From Comamonadaceae bacterium (lineage in GTDB: Bacteria; Pseudomonadota; Gammaproteobacteria; Burkholderiales; Rhodocyclaceae): 64,000 bases of DNA. Positions within the stretch are counted from its first letter, which is position 1, and the number at the start of each line of letters is the position of its first letter. The stretch is from positions 1 to 64,000 of the forward strand of contig JANLJE010000017.1 of NCBI GenBank assembly GCA_029255645.1. Reading direction: 5' to 3'. Made by a program: the position numbers and the translations under genes. Positions 48,535 through 58,157 of this stretch are shown here, in pieces. The notes below the pieces were generated by a model, which did not search any database, was not told the origin of the DNA, and worked only from the letters and a program-made list of their open reading frames with translations.

Positions 48535-50623
48535 GGCAAGATATCGTTCGCGTTACACCGCAAATGCGGCAAATCCTGATCCCATCATTCTTCTCTGGCT
48601 GCTGCGCATTCTGGTGCCGCTGGGTGGGCAGCGTGAATTCGTGCGCTCTAACGGCTTTAGCAACGATACGCTGGCCGAGGTGATTGGCCTGGGGCATTGG
48701 ATCGATCCGTCTCCCAATGATTTTGACCTGAAGGCCGTTCAATCAGAACTGCGGTTGCTGCATCAGCAGGCGGAAAAGCAATGGGCAAAAGCGCCTCTCC
48801 CGGCTTGCCTGCGCAACAACGTTGGCCAACTCTCCAATCTGGTAGGCCTTGGCGCGACCGATTGCAGAATCCTGGAGTTTGCCGTGTCGATCCACAATGA
48901 ACGGCTCCTGGATGACACGGCTGACTGGCTCGGCCAGATGTCATCAGTCAAGATCTTTCATGCCCTTTCGGTGATTCTGAATCTGCCCGAACCTGAAATC
49001 CGGGCAGCGCTGAGCGCACAAGGGATTCTCGCGCGCTCCGGCCTGGTTTCGGTCGACCGTAGCGGTACCAGCACGCTACGCGGCAAGCTGGATCTGCTCT
49101 CCGATGGGTTTGCTGATCTGATGACATCTTCGGAAGCCGATCCGATCAGCCTGCTGCGCGGCACCGTATCTGCCGCAGGCCCCGCACAACTCAAGCTGGC
49201 CGATTACAGCCACATCAATGCTTCCCTGGAAATTCTGCGTCCGTATCTACGGCACGCGGCCACGACCGGGCGGCGTGGCGTCAACATCTTCCTGCATGGA
49301 GCGCCGGGCACGGGCAAGAGTCAGCTGGCACGTGCCCTGGCGGATGAACTGGGATGTGAACTGTTCGAGGTGGCAAGTGAGGATGCCGATGGCGATCCCG
49401 TGAATGGCGAACGCCGTCTGCGCGCGTTTCGTGCCGCTCAGAGTTTCTTCGCACAACGCCAGGCTCTGATTGCATTCGACGAGGTCGAGGATGTCTTCAA
49501 CGATGGCGACAGGTTCTTTGGTCGCAAGAGCACGGCCCAGGTCCGGAAGGCATGGATCAACCGGATGCTCGAAGAGAATCCGGTGCCGACGCTCTGGCTC
49601 TCCAATTCCATCGATGGACTCGACCCGGCCTTCATCCGCCGCTTCGATATGGTGTTCGAACTGCCTGTGCCACCCAAAAAACAGCGTGAGCGGATTTTGC
49701 GGGAGAATTGTGGCGACCTGCTCGATGCGGCCACTCTTTCACGGATTGCCGAGGCCGAGTCTCTCGCCCCCGCCGTCGTGGCCAAGGCGAGCTCTGTCAT
49801 TCGCTCGATTCGCGACGATCTGGGCCAAAATGGTTGCGCATCGGCGTTTGAACGGTTGATCAGCAACACCCTGGAGGCCCAGGGACACCGTCCCCTCGTC
49901 CAGAACGACCCGGATCGGCTACCGGACATCTATGACCCGGGTTTCATCCATGCCGATGCCGACCTGAGCGCTGTTGCTGCGGGCCTGATTGCTGCGCGCG
50001 TCGGCCGACTCTGCTTGTACGGCCCGCCGGGTACGGGCAAGACCGCCTATGGGCGTTGGCTGGCTCAACAACTGGATGTTCCTTTATTGATCAAACGCGC
50101 ATCGGACTTGATGTCGCCCTATGTCGGCGAAAACGAGCGGAACATTGCCCGGGCATTTCGACAAGCGGCGCAGGATGGCGCACTGCTACTGATCGACGAA
50201 GTCGACAGCTTCCTTCAGGATCGTCGTGAGGCGCAGCGTGGTTGGGAAGTGAGCATGGTCAATGAGATGCTCACCCAAATGGAATCGTTCTCCGGCGTAT
50301 TCATCGCCTCGACGAACTTGATGACAGGTCTGGATCAGGCTGCGCTGCGTCGCTTCGACCTCAAGGTGAAGTTTGGCTTTCTACGGCCAGAACAGGCCTG
50401 GGAACTGGTGTGCCGTTACTGCAAACAACTCAACCTCCCTGCTCCACAGCCCGATCTGCGGGCAAGGACGATGCGTCTAGAGCGGCTCACCCCTGGCGAT
50501 TTTGCCGCTGTGCTGCGCCAACACCGATTCCGCCCCATCGAATCTCCTGCAACGCTGGTTTCGGCCCTGGAGGCGGAGTGTGCAGTCAAAGAAAGTGGAA
50601 AAACATCGATTGGGTTTCTCTGA
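48533..50623 (+). CDS. Dual AAA+ ATPase heading the five-gene operon
   Basis: This 696-aa protein has two AAA+ modules after a 230-residue helical N-terminus. Module 1: VNIFLHGAPGTGKSQLARAL, ALIAFDEVEDVFNDGDRFFG and PTLWLSNSIDGLDPAFIRRF. Module 2: CLYGPPGTGKTAYGRWLAQQ, GALLLIDEVDSFLQDRREAQ and GVFIASTNLMTGLDQAALRR. Both have Walker A, Walker B and arginine-finger residues. The layout resembles Cdc48/Bcs1-like remodelling ATPases. ATG 48533 is preceded by AGGAG. It probably remodels a protein or DNA complex for the nucleases encoded downstream. Confidence 0.88.
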   Translation: MARYRSRYTANAANPDPIILLWLLRILVPLGGQREFVRSNGFSNDTLAEVIGLGHWIDPSPNDFDLKAVQSELRLLHQQAEKQWAKAPLPACLRNNVGQLSNLVGLGATDCRILEFAVSIHNERLLDDTADWLGQMSSVKIFHALSVILNLPEPEIRAALSAQGILARSGLVSVDRSGTSTLRGKLDLLSDGFADLMTSSEADPISLLRGTVSAAGPAQLKLADYSHINASLEILRPYLRHAATTGRRGVNIFLHGAPGTGKSQLARALADELGCELFEVASEDADGDPVNGERRLRAFRAAQSFFAQRQALIAFDEVEDVFNDGDRFFGRKSTAQVRKAWINRMLEENPVPTLWLSNSIDGLDPAFIRRFDMVFELPVPPKKQRERILRENCGDLLDAATLSRIAEAESLAPAVVAKASSVIRSIRDDLGQNGCASAFERLISNTLEAQGHRPLVQNDPDRLPDIYDPGFIHADADLSAVAAGLIAARVGRLCLYGPPGTGKTAYGRWLAQQLDVPLLIKRASDLMSPYVGENERNIARAFRQAAQDGALLLIDEVDSFLQDRREAQRGWEVSMVNEMLTQMESFSGVFIASTNLMTGLDQAALRRFDLKVKFGFLRPEQAWELVCRYCKQLNLPAPQPDLRARTMRLERLTPGDFAAVLRQHRFRPIESPATLVSALEAECAVKESGKTSIGFL

Positions 50624-50666
50624 CCATCAACCGCATGGGATGATTCGACAAAAAAGGGGAGGATCA

Positions 50667-52166
50667 ATGCGCACACTCTCGAAGTCCAAACTACTGGCTT
50701 ACCGGCAGTGCCCCAAGCGACTGTGGCTTGAGGTGCATCGCCCCAAGTTGCGCGAGGATTCGGCGGCCACCCAGGCCAGCTTTGCCGTGGGGCATCGAGT
50801 CGGTGACATTGCCCGGCGATTGTATGACCCCAAAGGCAAGGGTGTTCTGATCGATCCGCAAGCGGACGGGTTTGATGCCGCATTCGCCCGCACCCAGGAA
50901 CTCCTGCTATCAGCGCAACCGATCTTCGAAGCGGGTTTCCGGGCCGAAGGTGCGTTGGCTTTTGCCGACGTGATGTTGCCGGTAAGAAAAGGGGGCAAGC
51001 GGGCCTGGCGTATGGTCGAGGTGAAATCCTCCACCTCAGTCAAAGACTACCATCGCGACGACGCGGCTGTGCAATCCTTCGTCGCCCGCTTCTCCGGCGT
51101 GCCGCTCACCAGGATTGCGCTCGCACATATCGACAATACTTGGGTCTATCCCGGCAATGAGGATTACAACGGGCTATTGCTCGAAAACGATCTGACGGAT
51201 GAAGTGTTTGATCGTGGCGACGAGGTTCGCAGTTGGATAGCCGAGGCACAACAGATCGTCGCCAAGAAAAGTGAGCCTCGCATCGCTACGGGCAAGCACT
51301 GCGGCAATCCCTATGAGTGCGGATTTCTTGCCTATTGCCAAAGCCAGGAACCGCAGGCCGAGCAGCCGATCAAGTGGCTACCGGGTCGCTTGAGCAACGG
51401 GCTTCAGGCACACATCGAGGCGCACGGCCTGACAGAACTTCGTGACGTGCCGGATGAACTGCTCAGCGACAAGCAGCAACGCGTCAAAGCGGTCACCCTC
51501 TCCGGCAAACCTTATTTCGACCAGCAGGCAACCGCACAAGCGCTTGCCGCTGACAAGCTGCCTGCCTATTTTCTGGACTTTGAAACCATCCAATTCGCCG
51601 TACCGATCTGGAAAGGCACGCGCCCCTACCAGCAGATTCCTTTCCAGTTTAGCGTCCACCGTCTCTCTCGCACGGGCAAGCTCGGGCAGCAAGCCTTTCT
51701 CGATCTCACAGGCAGCGATCCATCCCAGGCATTTGCCGAAGCCTTGATTGCCGCATGTGGCGAGCGAGGTCCCATCTTCGTCTACAACGCCGGGTTCGAA
51801 ACGACCCGTATCCGCGAGCTGTCTGAGCGCTTTCCTCGTCTGGCCAAACCGCTACAGGCATTGAACGGGCGGGTGGTGGATCTGTTGCCGGTGGCACGTG
51901 ATCATTACTACCACCCCAGCCAGCAGGGCAGCTGGAGCATCAAGGCGGTGCTGCCGGCACTCTGTCCAGATCTGGATTACGGCGATCTCGAGGGTGTCCA
52001 GGATGGCGGAATGGCCATGGATGCCTTCCTGGAGGCGCTGGCACCGCAAACCAGTAAGGCACGCAAGAGCACAATCGAGCAGCAATTGCTGACCTACTGC
52101 GCACTCGACACCTATGCCATGGTGCGCTTGTGGTCGATTTTCTCGGGCTCTGCATTGAGGGTCTGA
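50667..52166 (+). CDS. Cas4-like nuclease fused to DUF2779 (DEDD exonuclease-like)
   Basis: This 499-aa protein starts at ATG 50667 after GGGGAGG. The N-terminal half has a Cas4-type arrangement: Cys15 in AYRQCPKRLW, Asp101 and EVK 118-120 as the PD-(D/E)XK core, and Cys212, Cys218 and Cys224 completing a possible 4Fe-4S site. The C-terminal half is DUF2779, an RNase H-like fold with YFLDFETIQF (Asp304, Glu306), FVYNAGFETTRIREL and a final TYCALDTYAMVRLW, the DEDD exonuclease set. It lies 43 nt after the ATPase and 1 nt before the WYL gene. Confidence 0.85.
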   Translation: MRTLSKSKLLAYRQCPKRLWLEVHRPKLREDSAATQASFAVGHRVGDIARRLYDPKGKGVLIDPQADGFDAAFARTQELLLSAQPIFEAGFRAEGALAFADVMLPVRKGGKRAWRMVEVKSSTSVKDYHRDDAAVQSFVARFSGVPLTRIALAHIDNTWVYPGNEDYNGLLLENDLTDEVFDRGDEVRSWIAEAQQIVAKKSEPRIATGKHCGNPYECGFLAYCQSQEPQAEQPIKWLPGRLSNGLQAHIEAHGLTELRDVPDELLSDKQQRVKAVTLSGKPYFDQQATAQALAADKLPAYFLDFETIQFAVPIWKGTRPYQQIPFQFSVHRLSRTGKLGQQAFLDLTGSDPSQAFAEALIAACGERGPIFVYNAGFETTRIRELSERFPRLAKPLQALNGRVVDLLPVARDHYYHPSQQGSWSIKAVLPALCPDLDYGDLEGVQDGGMAMDAFLEALAPQTSKARKSTIEQQLLTYCALDTYAMVRLWSIFSGSALRV

Positions 52167-52167
52167 A

Positions 52168-53139
52168 ATGGCAAAGCGCTCCGACAAGCTCGAAACCGTA
52201 TTGCTTGCCGTCGAGTTGCTGCGCCGTATTCCGCGCGGCCGCAAGGTGACCGCCAGCGAGCTACATCGCCAACTCAAGGATGCCGGCATCGACCGCGATC
52301 TGCGCACCATCCAGCGACAACTGGAAATGCTCAGCGAGCATTTCGAGATCGAGCGTGACGACCGTAGCAAACCCTATGGCTATCGTTGGCTGGAGCAAGC
52401 CAAAGGGCTGGCGGTGCCCAATCTCACGCCGCAGGAGTCGCTGCTGCTGCAGCTTGCCGAAGAGCACCTGAAGAATCTCCTGCCGGCCCGGTTGATGAAA
52501 TCCATGGAGGGGTTTTTCAGCCAAGCTCGGCGGAATCTTGGTCCGGATAGCCGTGCGCGCCTGGAGCGTGAGTGGTCCGGCAAGGTACGTGTCGTGGCCA
52601 CCAGCCAGCCGCTGTTGCCTCCCAAGATCGTTCCAGGGGTCTTCGAGGTGGTCAGTGAGGCCCTATATGGCAATTTCTGGCTTCAGCTCGATTACCGGAA
52701 TTCCACAGGCTGGCGCAGCAAGGTGGAAGTCATGCCCTTGGGCCTCGTCCAGCAAGGGCCGCGCCTCTATCTCGTTTGCCGCTATCGGGGTTACGACAAT
52801 GAGAGAAATCTGGCGCTGCACCGCATCTTGTCGGCAGAAATGTCGACGCTGACGTTTGATCGGCCCAAAGAATTCGACCTCAGGAAATATGACGACGACG
52901 GGCGTTTCGGCTTCGGCGAGGGAGAAAAGATCCGGCTGACCTTCCGCATCGAGCCCAGTGCCGGGCTTCACCTGCTGGAATCTCCACTCTCGAACGACCA
53001 GCAAGTCGTCGAGCTCGATGACGGACAACTGGAAATCACCGCCACAGTAATTGATAGTGCCATGCTGGAATGGTGGCTGCGAGGGTTCGGGGATGCCGTG
53101 CAAGTCATCGACCGCCGCCCACTCGAATCGCCAATCTGA
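52168..53139 (+). CDS. WYL-domain regulator within the five-gene operon
   Basis: This 323-aa protein has an N-terminal helix-turn-helix (RKVTASELHRQLKDAGIDRD, then LRTIQRQLEMLSEHFEIERD), a WYL domain with LQLDYRNSTGWRSKVEVMPL and GPRLYLVCRYRGYDNERNLA, and a WCX end (EITATVIDSAMLEWWLRGFG). It probably senses a ligand and controls this operon; position 3 rather than 1 is unusual for a repressor. Its sequence is clearly different from the WYL protein at 42.0-42.9 kb, so the two operons have separate regulators. Confidence 0.92.
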   Translation: MAKRSDKLETVLLAVELLRRIPRGRKVTASELHRQLKDAGIDRDLRTIQRQLEMLSEHFEIERDDRSKPYGYRWLEQAKGLAVPNLTPQESLLLQLAEEHLKNLLPARLMKSMEGFFSQARRNLGPDSRARLEREWSGKVRVVATSQPLLPPKIVPGVFEVVSEALYGNFWLQLDYRNSTGWRSKVEVMPLGLVQQGPRLYLVCRYRGYDNERNLALHRILSAEMSTLTFDRPKEFDLRKYDDDGRFGFGEGEKIRLTFRIEPSAGLHLLESPLSNDQQVVELDDGQLEITATVIDSAMLEWWLRGFGDAVQVIDRRPLESPI

Positions 53140-53171
53140 ATTGCCAAACCGGTTTCGCAATTGGAAAAATC

Positions 53172-54917
53172 ATGACACCACAACTTCCCGTCGCCCCCCA
53201 AGCGCTGATGCCCGTGGGCGCACTCAGCGGTTATTTCTGGGTCCCAGCGTACCAGCGCGGTTACCGCTGGGGCAAGCATGAAGTCGAAGCTTTGCTCAAC
53301 GACCTGCATGAATGCGCCAAACTGCCAATCGGCCAGATCTATTGCCTGCAACCGGTAGCGGTCAAGGCGCTGACCCGGGCGGCGACCGATCCCTATCCGG
53401 AGGCCGTACCGGTCGGTGAAACCTATTTTGAACTGATCGATGGCCAGCAACGTATCACCACCCTTTACCTGCTCTACCGCTATCTGCACGCACTTGGACA
53501 GGGGGCACCCAACTTCGTACTGAGCTATGAAACGCGGCCCGGAAGCACCCAGTTTCTGAAAATGGTCAGCAGCCGGATCGACGACACGAACATCGATTAC
53601 TTCCACATGTCGACCGCCTTCGCCCATATTCAGGGCTGGTTTGAAACGAGGTGGCCGGACGTCAGCGAACGACAGCATGCAGCTGCTGACTGGGCCCAGC
53701 GCCTTGCCAGCCAGATCGACTTGATCTGGTTCGATGCCGGCGGACAGGACGCCATCGATCTTTTTACACGGATCAACGCCGGGCGCATCTCGCTGACCAA
53801 TGCCGAGCTGGTCAAGGCGCTGCTGTTGGCGGACAACGGACACGCGGACCCGATCCAGCAAGCCACCTGCGCCGGTCAGTGGGATGCTATCGAACATGCC
53901 CTGCATGACGACGCCTTCTGGTACTTTCTGAGCGCCGACAAACCCGAATCTTACGCGACTCGCATCGATCTGCTACTTGACCTGATCGCCCACGCATCCA
54001 GGACGCACAACGACTCATTCGCAACCTTCGAAACGTTTCAACGTGAACTTGCCCAAGGCAGGACGCAACAGGACCTGTGGAGCGAGGTCTGGCAACGCTA
54101 CACCCTCTTGCGCGACTGGTTTGAGGACCGTGCCATCTACCACCGCATCGGCTGGCTGATTGCTACCGGCGAGAAACTCTCGATGGTGATGGAACTGTGC
54201 ATGCAGAACGCAGCCCAGTCCAGATCGGCGTTCAAGAAACTCCTCGAGAGCCGCATACGTAATCGGCTCGATGTTACCCAACAGGATTTTACAGGCCTGA
54301 ACTACGAGGAGCATCGCCAGCAGTGCGAACGCCTGTTACTGCTGTTCAACGTGCTGTCGGTCGACCGGCTAGAACACGGAAACGAGCGCTACCCATTTGC
54401 CACGCACCACAAGGAACAATGGAGCCTGGAGCATATCCACGCGCAGGCCGCCCAACCGCTGAATGGCGAGGCGGCATGGCGCGAATGGTTGAGCGACGCC
54501 AGGAGAACGCTGGATACGTTACAGCTGGACGACAAACAAACTGAACAACTTACCGACCAATTGGACAAGGCGTTGGCGAACAAGACCATCGGCCGCAATA
54601 CATTTACGAAGCTCGAACAGGACGTCAGCAACTTGCTGAACCGCCTCAATGCTGCCAGCGATCCGAATGCGCTCGACAACCTGGCGCTGCTGTCGTCCGA
54701 CATCAATGCTGCCTTGGGCAACCAGTCGTTTCCAGCCAAGCGGCGGCGCCTGCTCGAACTCGACAACGCGGGGCGTTTCATTCCGCTGTGCACACGTCGG
54801 GTTTTCTTCAAGTACTACACAGAGACAACCCGCCAGCAACTGCAGTTTTGGAGCTTGGCAGATCGCGATGCCTACCGCAAGGTGATCGAGGAAGTTGTCA
54901 CCCCTTATCTCAATTGA
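53172..54917 (+). CDS. DUF262-DUF1524 protein (GmrSD-type)
   Basis: This 581-aa protein has a DUF262 ParB/Srx-like domain with SGYFWVPAYQRGYRWGKHEV and YFELIDGQQRITTLYLLYRY, the IPxYQRxYxW and DGQQRxTT motifs of nucleotide-hydrolysing GmrS. The C-terminal part has HKEQWSLEHIHAQAAQPLNG, the DUF1524 His of the HNH nuclease (GmrD). GmrSD restricts phage DNA with glucosylated or other modified bases. The start ATG 53172 follows the WYL stop by 32 nt. Full length and intact motifs. Confidence 0.92.
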   Translation: MTPQLPVAPQALMPVGALSGYFWVPAYQRGYRWGKHEVEALLNDLHECAKLPIGQIYCLQPVAVKALTRAATDPYPEAVPVGETYFELIDGQQRITTLYLLYRYLHALGQGAPNFVLSYETRPGSTQFLKMVSSRIDDTNIDYFHMSTAFAHIQGWFETRWPDVSERQHAAADWAQRLASQIDLIWFDAGGQDAIDLFTRINAGRISLTNAELVKALLLADNGHADPIQQATCAGQWDAIEHALHDDAFWYFLSADKPESYATRIDLLLDLIAHASRTHNDSFATFETFQRELAQGRTQQDLWSEVWQRYTLLRDWFEDRAIYHRIGWLIATGEKLSMVMELCMQNAAQSRSAFKKLLESRIRNRLDVTQQDFTGLNYEEHRQQCERLLLLFNVLSVDRLEHGNERYPFATHHKEQWSLEHIHAQAAQPLNGEAAWREWLSDARRTLDTLQLDDKQTEQLTDQLDKALANKTIGRNTFTKLEQDVSNLLNRLNAASDPNALDNLALLSSDINAALGNQSFPAKRRRLLELDNAGRFIPLCTRRVFFKYYTETTRQQLQFWSLADRDAYRKVIEEVVTPYLN

Positions 54918-54927
54918 GAAAACAGCC

Positions 54928-57294
54928 ATGACCACTACCTCGTTTGCCGGCCTGAGTAGCAATATCGAACGCATCGAAATCCCCATCATCCAGCGCGATT
55001 ACGCGCAAGGGCGCATGGACGAGACTACAAGGCGTATCCGTAGTGCGTTTCTCGATGCCCTGCTCAAGGCATTGGAACCGAATGCGAAAGCGCAGCCGCT
55101 CGACTTCGTTTATGGCGAAATCAAGAAGGGCGCGCTGATTCCGCTCGACGGCCAGCAGCGGCTCACCACACTGTTCCTCCTGCATTGGTATCTAGCAGCA
55201 CGCTTAGGCATCGCCACCGATTCTGCCAACTGGAGCCGGCTGCCAACTTTCACCTACAGGACACGGGCAAGTTCGACGGCGTTTTGTCAGCAGCTCGCCA
55301 CCTGTCGCCCGCCGTTTGCCAATCCCCTCGCCGACGAAAAAGACCCAACCAAGGAACTGGGCGACTGGTTCAAGGATCAGTCCTGGTTCCCGCGAGCATG
55401 GGAACGTGATCCGACCATCATCGGCATGTTGGTCACGCTTGACGACCTGAACGAGCGGTTGCGGGCGTGGAGCGATGACAAACTGCAAAGCGCCTGGGAT
55501 CGGCTCACCAACGCCCAATCCCCTGCGATCCACTTCGACTTCCTGTCCATTGCCAATATCGGCCCGGCCGACCGCCAGTACATCCGGATGAACGCGCGGG
55601 GCAAGCCGCTAACCGAGTTTGAACGATTCAAGGCGCGTTTCGAGGAGATACTCGGCCACGCCTCACCCACCGACCGCACGACATTCTCCCACCGGGTGGA
55701 TGGCCCCTGGACCGACCTGCTCTGGCCACTGCGTGACAGTGGAAAAAAGAGCGCGCTCGACGCCGTGATCGACGACGAATTCCTGCGCCTTTTCTGCTAT
55801 CTCAGCGCCCTCGCCGTCTGGAAGTTTAAACTGCTCGATTGCAAGGCAGAGCCCGGGACTCTGGAATTGCACATGTGGGCCGAATCAATATTCGGCCAGG
55901 CCGATGCCAACGGCGATCGGCGCGCCTTTCTTTTCAAGGCAATGGACGCCCTGCACAACACTTTTTCCGGCAAGGATCGGCCGGCAATCGAGGCCACCTT
56001 TGCACAATGGTTCTCCAAAGAAATTCACCAGCAGGGCAAATTGGCGCTCTTCGAAACGGAGACCAATCTTCTGACCAAATGCGTGGTGCACTTTGGTGAA
56101 CCGTCGATTGAAAAAAGCAGGTTTTCGCTGGCGCAAACACTTTTGTTTTATGCATTGCTGCAAGGCTGGATGAAAGGCAGCGCCCCAGATTTGCAACGCC
56201 TGCGCGTTCTGCGCAATCTCCTGCTGGCACCGGATGCCTATCTATCGCAGGGGAAGATGGCCGACCATTTGCCTGGAGTCGAACACCTGATTGACCACGG
56301 TCTGCCAAGTGCGGGCACATCGATGCCAGGAGCGTTGAAATTTTCGTTCAGTGAACGACAACTGACCGAGGAGGTCGAGAAGTTGGCTTTGAAATCCGCC
56401 AGCGCCGCCCTGGCCGCTGACATTGAACGGCTGGAAGATCATCCGCTGCTCAGAGGCTGCCTGTTCGCCTTCGACCTTCAGGCCAACCCAGCGGACATCC
56501 GGCGCCGCGTCGATACCTTCTATGAATTGTTCCCCCCCGGTGGTTTGCTTCGTTACGGCGAACTTTTGACCGGCGCACTGCTGACTAAAGGCGACTACAG
56601 CCGTCCTGTAGGCAATAATAAGTTCCAGTTCGGTAGCGCTACCCAAGATCCCCGCTGGCGCGACGTGCTGACCGGCCCGCGTGTGGACCCATTGACAATC
56701 AGAACCCCGCTGGCCGCCCTACTCGACGACGTAGCTGCGGGTACAGGCGACATCCCCGCCCGCCTACAGGACATTGTCGATAATTGGCGGACAAAGCAGA
56801 AGCAGTTTGACTGGCGCTATTACCTCGTCAACTACAAGTGCATGCGGAGTGGTGAAAGCGGCCTCTATTACTCATACAGCGGGAGCATGGGCTTCGACTT
56901 GTGCATGCTGCACACGGATGTGCTGCGTAGCTACTACGACGACCCGTATATCGTTGCAATCATTGAGCAAAGTGGTATCCCAAAAGAGAAGGTAATCTAT
57001 TGGTTCGGCTACAGCGCTCACTTGCAGCAGGACGCACGCTGGCTGCAGGCGAAGGGAGGCGCAAATATTCTGCGCCACGATCCGGCCGGCTGGGTGGTCA
57101 ATCCCCCCAACGACCCGGCTCAGCATGCAGCGTTTATTCAGGTGTGCAGTCCATACGGCATGAAACAGCGGAATGGCGAGTGGATTCTGGAGGTGCCACC
57201 GAGACTGGCTGCAGGAGGTCTCGACTATGACACCGCCGACCGCATCGATCTCGGTCGAAAGCTGCTGGTCGATTTGCTACCGCTGTACCTCTGA
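54928..57294 (+). CDS. Second DUF262-family protein
   Basis: This 788-aa protein has ERIEIPIIQRDYAQGRMDET and KGALIPLDGQQRLTTLFLLH, the DUF262 IPxxQRxYxxG and DGQQRLTT motifs, with an Asp-rich centre (PADRQYIRMNARGKPLTEFE). The C-terminal 300 residues are not DUF1524-like and end with DYDTADRIDLGRKLLVDLLP. It lies 10 nt after the first DUF262 gene. Pairs of DUF262 proteins occur in type IV-like restriction loci; here the second protein lacks an obvious nuclease and may be a sensor or regulator. Confidence 0.88.
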   Translation: MTTTSFAGLSSNIERIEIPIIQRDYAQGRMDETTRRIRSAFLDALLKALEPNAKAQPLDFVYGEIKKGALIPLDGQQRLTTLFLLHWYLAARLGIATDSANWSRLPTFTYRTRASSTAFCQQLATCRPPFANPLADEKDPTKELGDWFKDQSWFPRAWERDPTIIGMLVTLDDLNERLRAWSDDKLQSAWDRLTNAQSPAIHFDFLSIANIGPADRQYIRMNARGKPLTEFERFKARFEEILGHASPTDRTTFSHRVDGPWTDLLWPLRDSGKKSALDAVIDDEFLRLFCYLSALAVWKFKLLDCKAEPGTLELHMWAESIFGQADANGDRRAFLFKAMDALHNTFSGKDRPAIEATFAQWFSKEIHQQGKLALFETETNLLTKCVVHFGEPSIEKSRFSLAQTLLFYALLQGWMKGSAPDLQRLRVLRNLLLAPDAYLSQGKMADHLPGVEHLIDHGLPSAGTSMPGALKFSFSERQLTEEVEKLALKSASAALAADIERLEDHPLLRGCLFAFDLQANPADIRRRVDTFYELFPPGGLLRYGELLTGALLTKGDYSRPVGNNKFQFGSATQDPRWRDVLTGPRVDPLTIRTPLAALLDDVAAGTGDIPARLQDIVDNWRTKQKQFDWRYYLVNYKCMRSGESGLYYSYSGSMGFDLCMLHTDVLRSYYDDPYIVAIIEQSGIPKEKVIYWFGYSAHLQQDARWLQAKGGANILRHDPAGWVVNPPNDPAQHAAFIQVCSPYGMKQRNGEWILEVPPRLAAGGLDYDTADRIDLGRKLLVDLLPLYL

Positions 57295-57549
57295 CCTGGC
57301 GATGCTCTCCAAAATCGCCTCTCGCCTTGACTGGTTTGTCTTGTTTCCGGCAGTTAATAGCCATGTCATCCAGCTGCAAACCGGACGAGGAGGTAGTTTC
57401 AACAAATTTTCAGGCGTCACCCCGATGGGTGAGCGGGAAAGGACGGTGCTGATGCAAGCCCGGTAACGAACCCGGGGCGCCGCCGCTGGCTTTGCCTGGG
57501 TCAGAGGCTTCGTCAAGGGAGCGGGCACTGGCGCCCGCTCCAGACCGCG
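57295..57549. other. Gap between the DUF262 operon and the flavodoxin gene
   Basis: No gene is supported. A GAGCGGGC-N6-GCCCGCTC hairpin at 57519-57540 lies between the two convergent genes and may stop transcription, although no T-run follows on either strand. The segment 57380-57470 has a frame fragment of mixed composition that looks like debris. The change from island to ordinary chromosome probably falls here. Confidence 0.45.
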
Positions 57550-58113
57550 TCAATGCAGACGCAGTAGTTGTTCGGCCACCCGTTGCCCCAGGCGTGCGGC
57601 CGTCTTCAGGTCCGATTCCAGCATGGCCTCGGCGCCCTGGTCTGCATTGGCCTGGGCCATGGCACCCGAGCAGCTGCCCAGCCGGTTCAGGTCGGCGACC
57701 GAACCCTGGCTGGAGTTGTTGCCGGGCAGAATGTCGAGGCTGACCCAGATCATGCCGTGCTGACAGGCCAGGAGGATCAACTGCACCAGGGTGCTGAGCT
57801 TGTCACCGGACTGGGAGGCCGAGGTGGTAAAGCCGGCGGCCAGCTTATCCTTCCAGGACTGGGCAAACCAGCGTTTGCTGGAAGCGTCCATGAATTCCTT
57901 GAACTTGGCCGAGGCGCTTCCCATGTAGGTGGGCGCGCCAAAGATGATGGCATCGGCGGCATCCAGCTCGGCCCAGGCGGCCTCGTCGAGTTGGGTCACG
58001 TCATGAAGTTTCGCCGCCACCCCCGCCAGGGAACTGGCGCCTTCAAGAACAGCCTGGGCCTGGCGGGCCGTGTGGCCATAACCGCTGTGATATGCAATGG
58101 CAATTTTCTTCAT
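57550..58113 (-). CDS. Flavodoxin-like NAD(P)H:quinone oxidoreductase (WrbA-like)
   Basis: This 187-aa flavodoxin-fold protein has IAIAYHSGYGHTARQAQAVL, the FMN phosphate loop, DAIIFGAPTYMGSASAKFKE (isoalloxazine contact) and GFTTSASQSGDKLSTLVQLI. Size and motifs fit the NAD(P)H-dependent FMN reductase/WrbA group that reduces quinones by two electrons. ATG 58113 is used. The neighbour is the PhnD-like gene 44 nt upstream, and there is no obvious pathway link. Confidence 0.88.
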   Translation of the reverse strand: MKKIAIAYHSGYGHTARQAQAVLEGASSLAGVAAKLHDVTQLDEAAWAELDAADAIIFGAPTYMGSASAKFKEFMDASSKRWFAQSWKDKLAAGFTTSASQSGDKLSTLVQLILLACQHGMIWVSLDILPGNNSSQGSVADLNRLGSCSGAMAQANADQGAEAMLESDLKTAARLGQRVAEQLLRLH

Positions 58114-58157
58114 TGTCGAGTCTCCATGTTGATGTGGTGCTTGTGACCAGAATGGGC

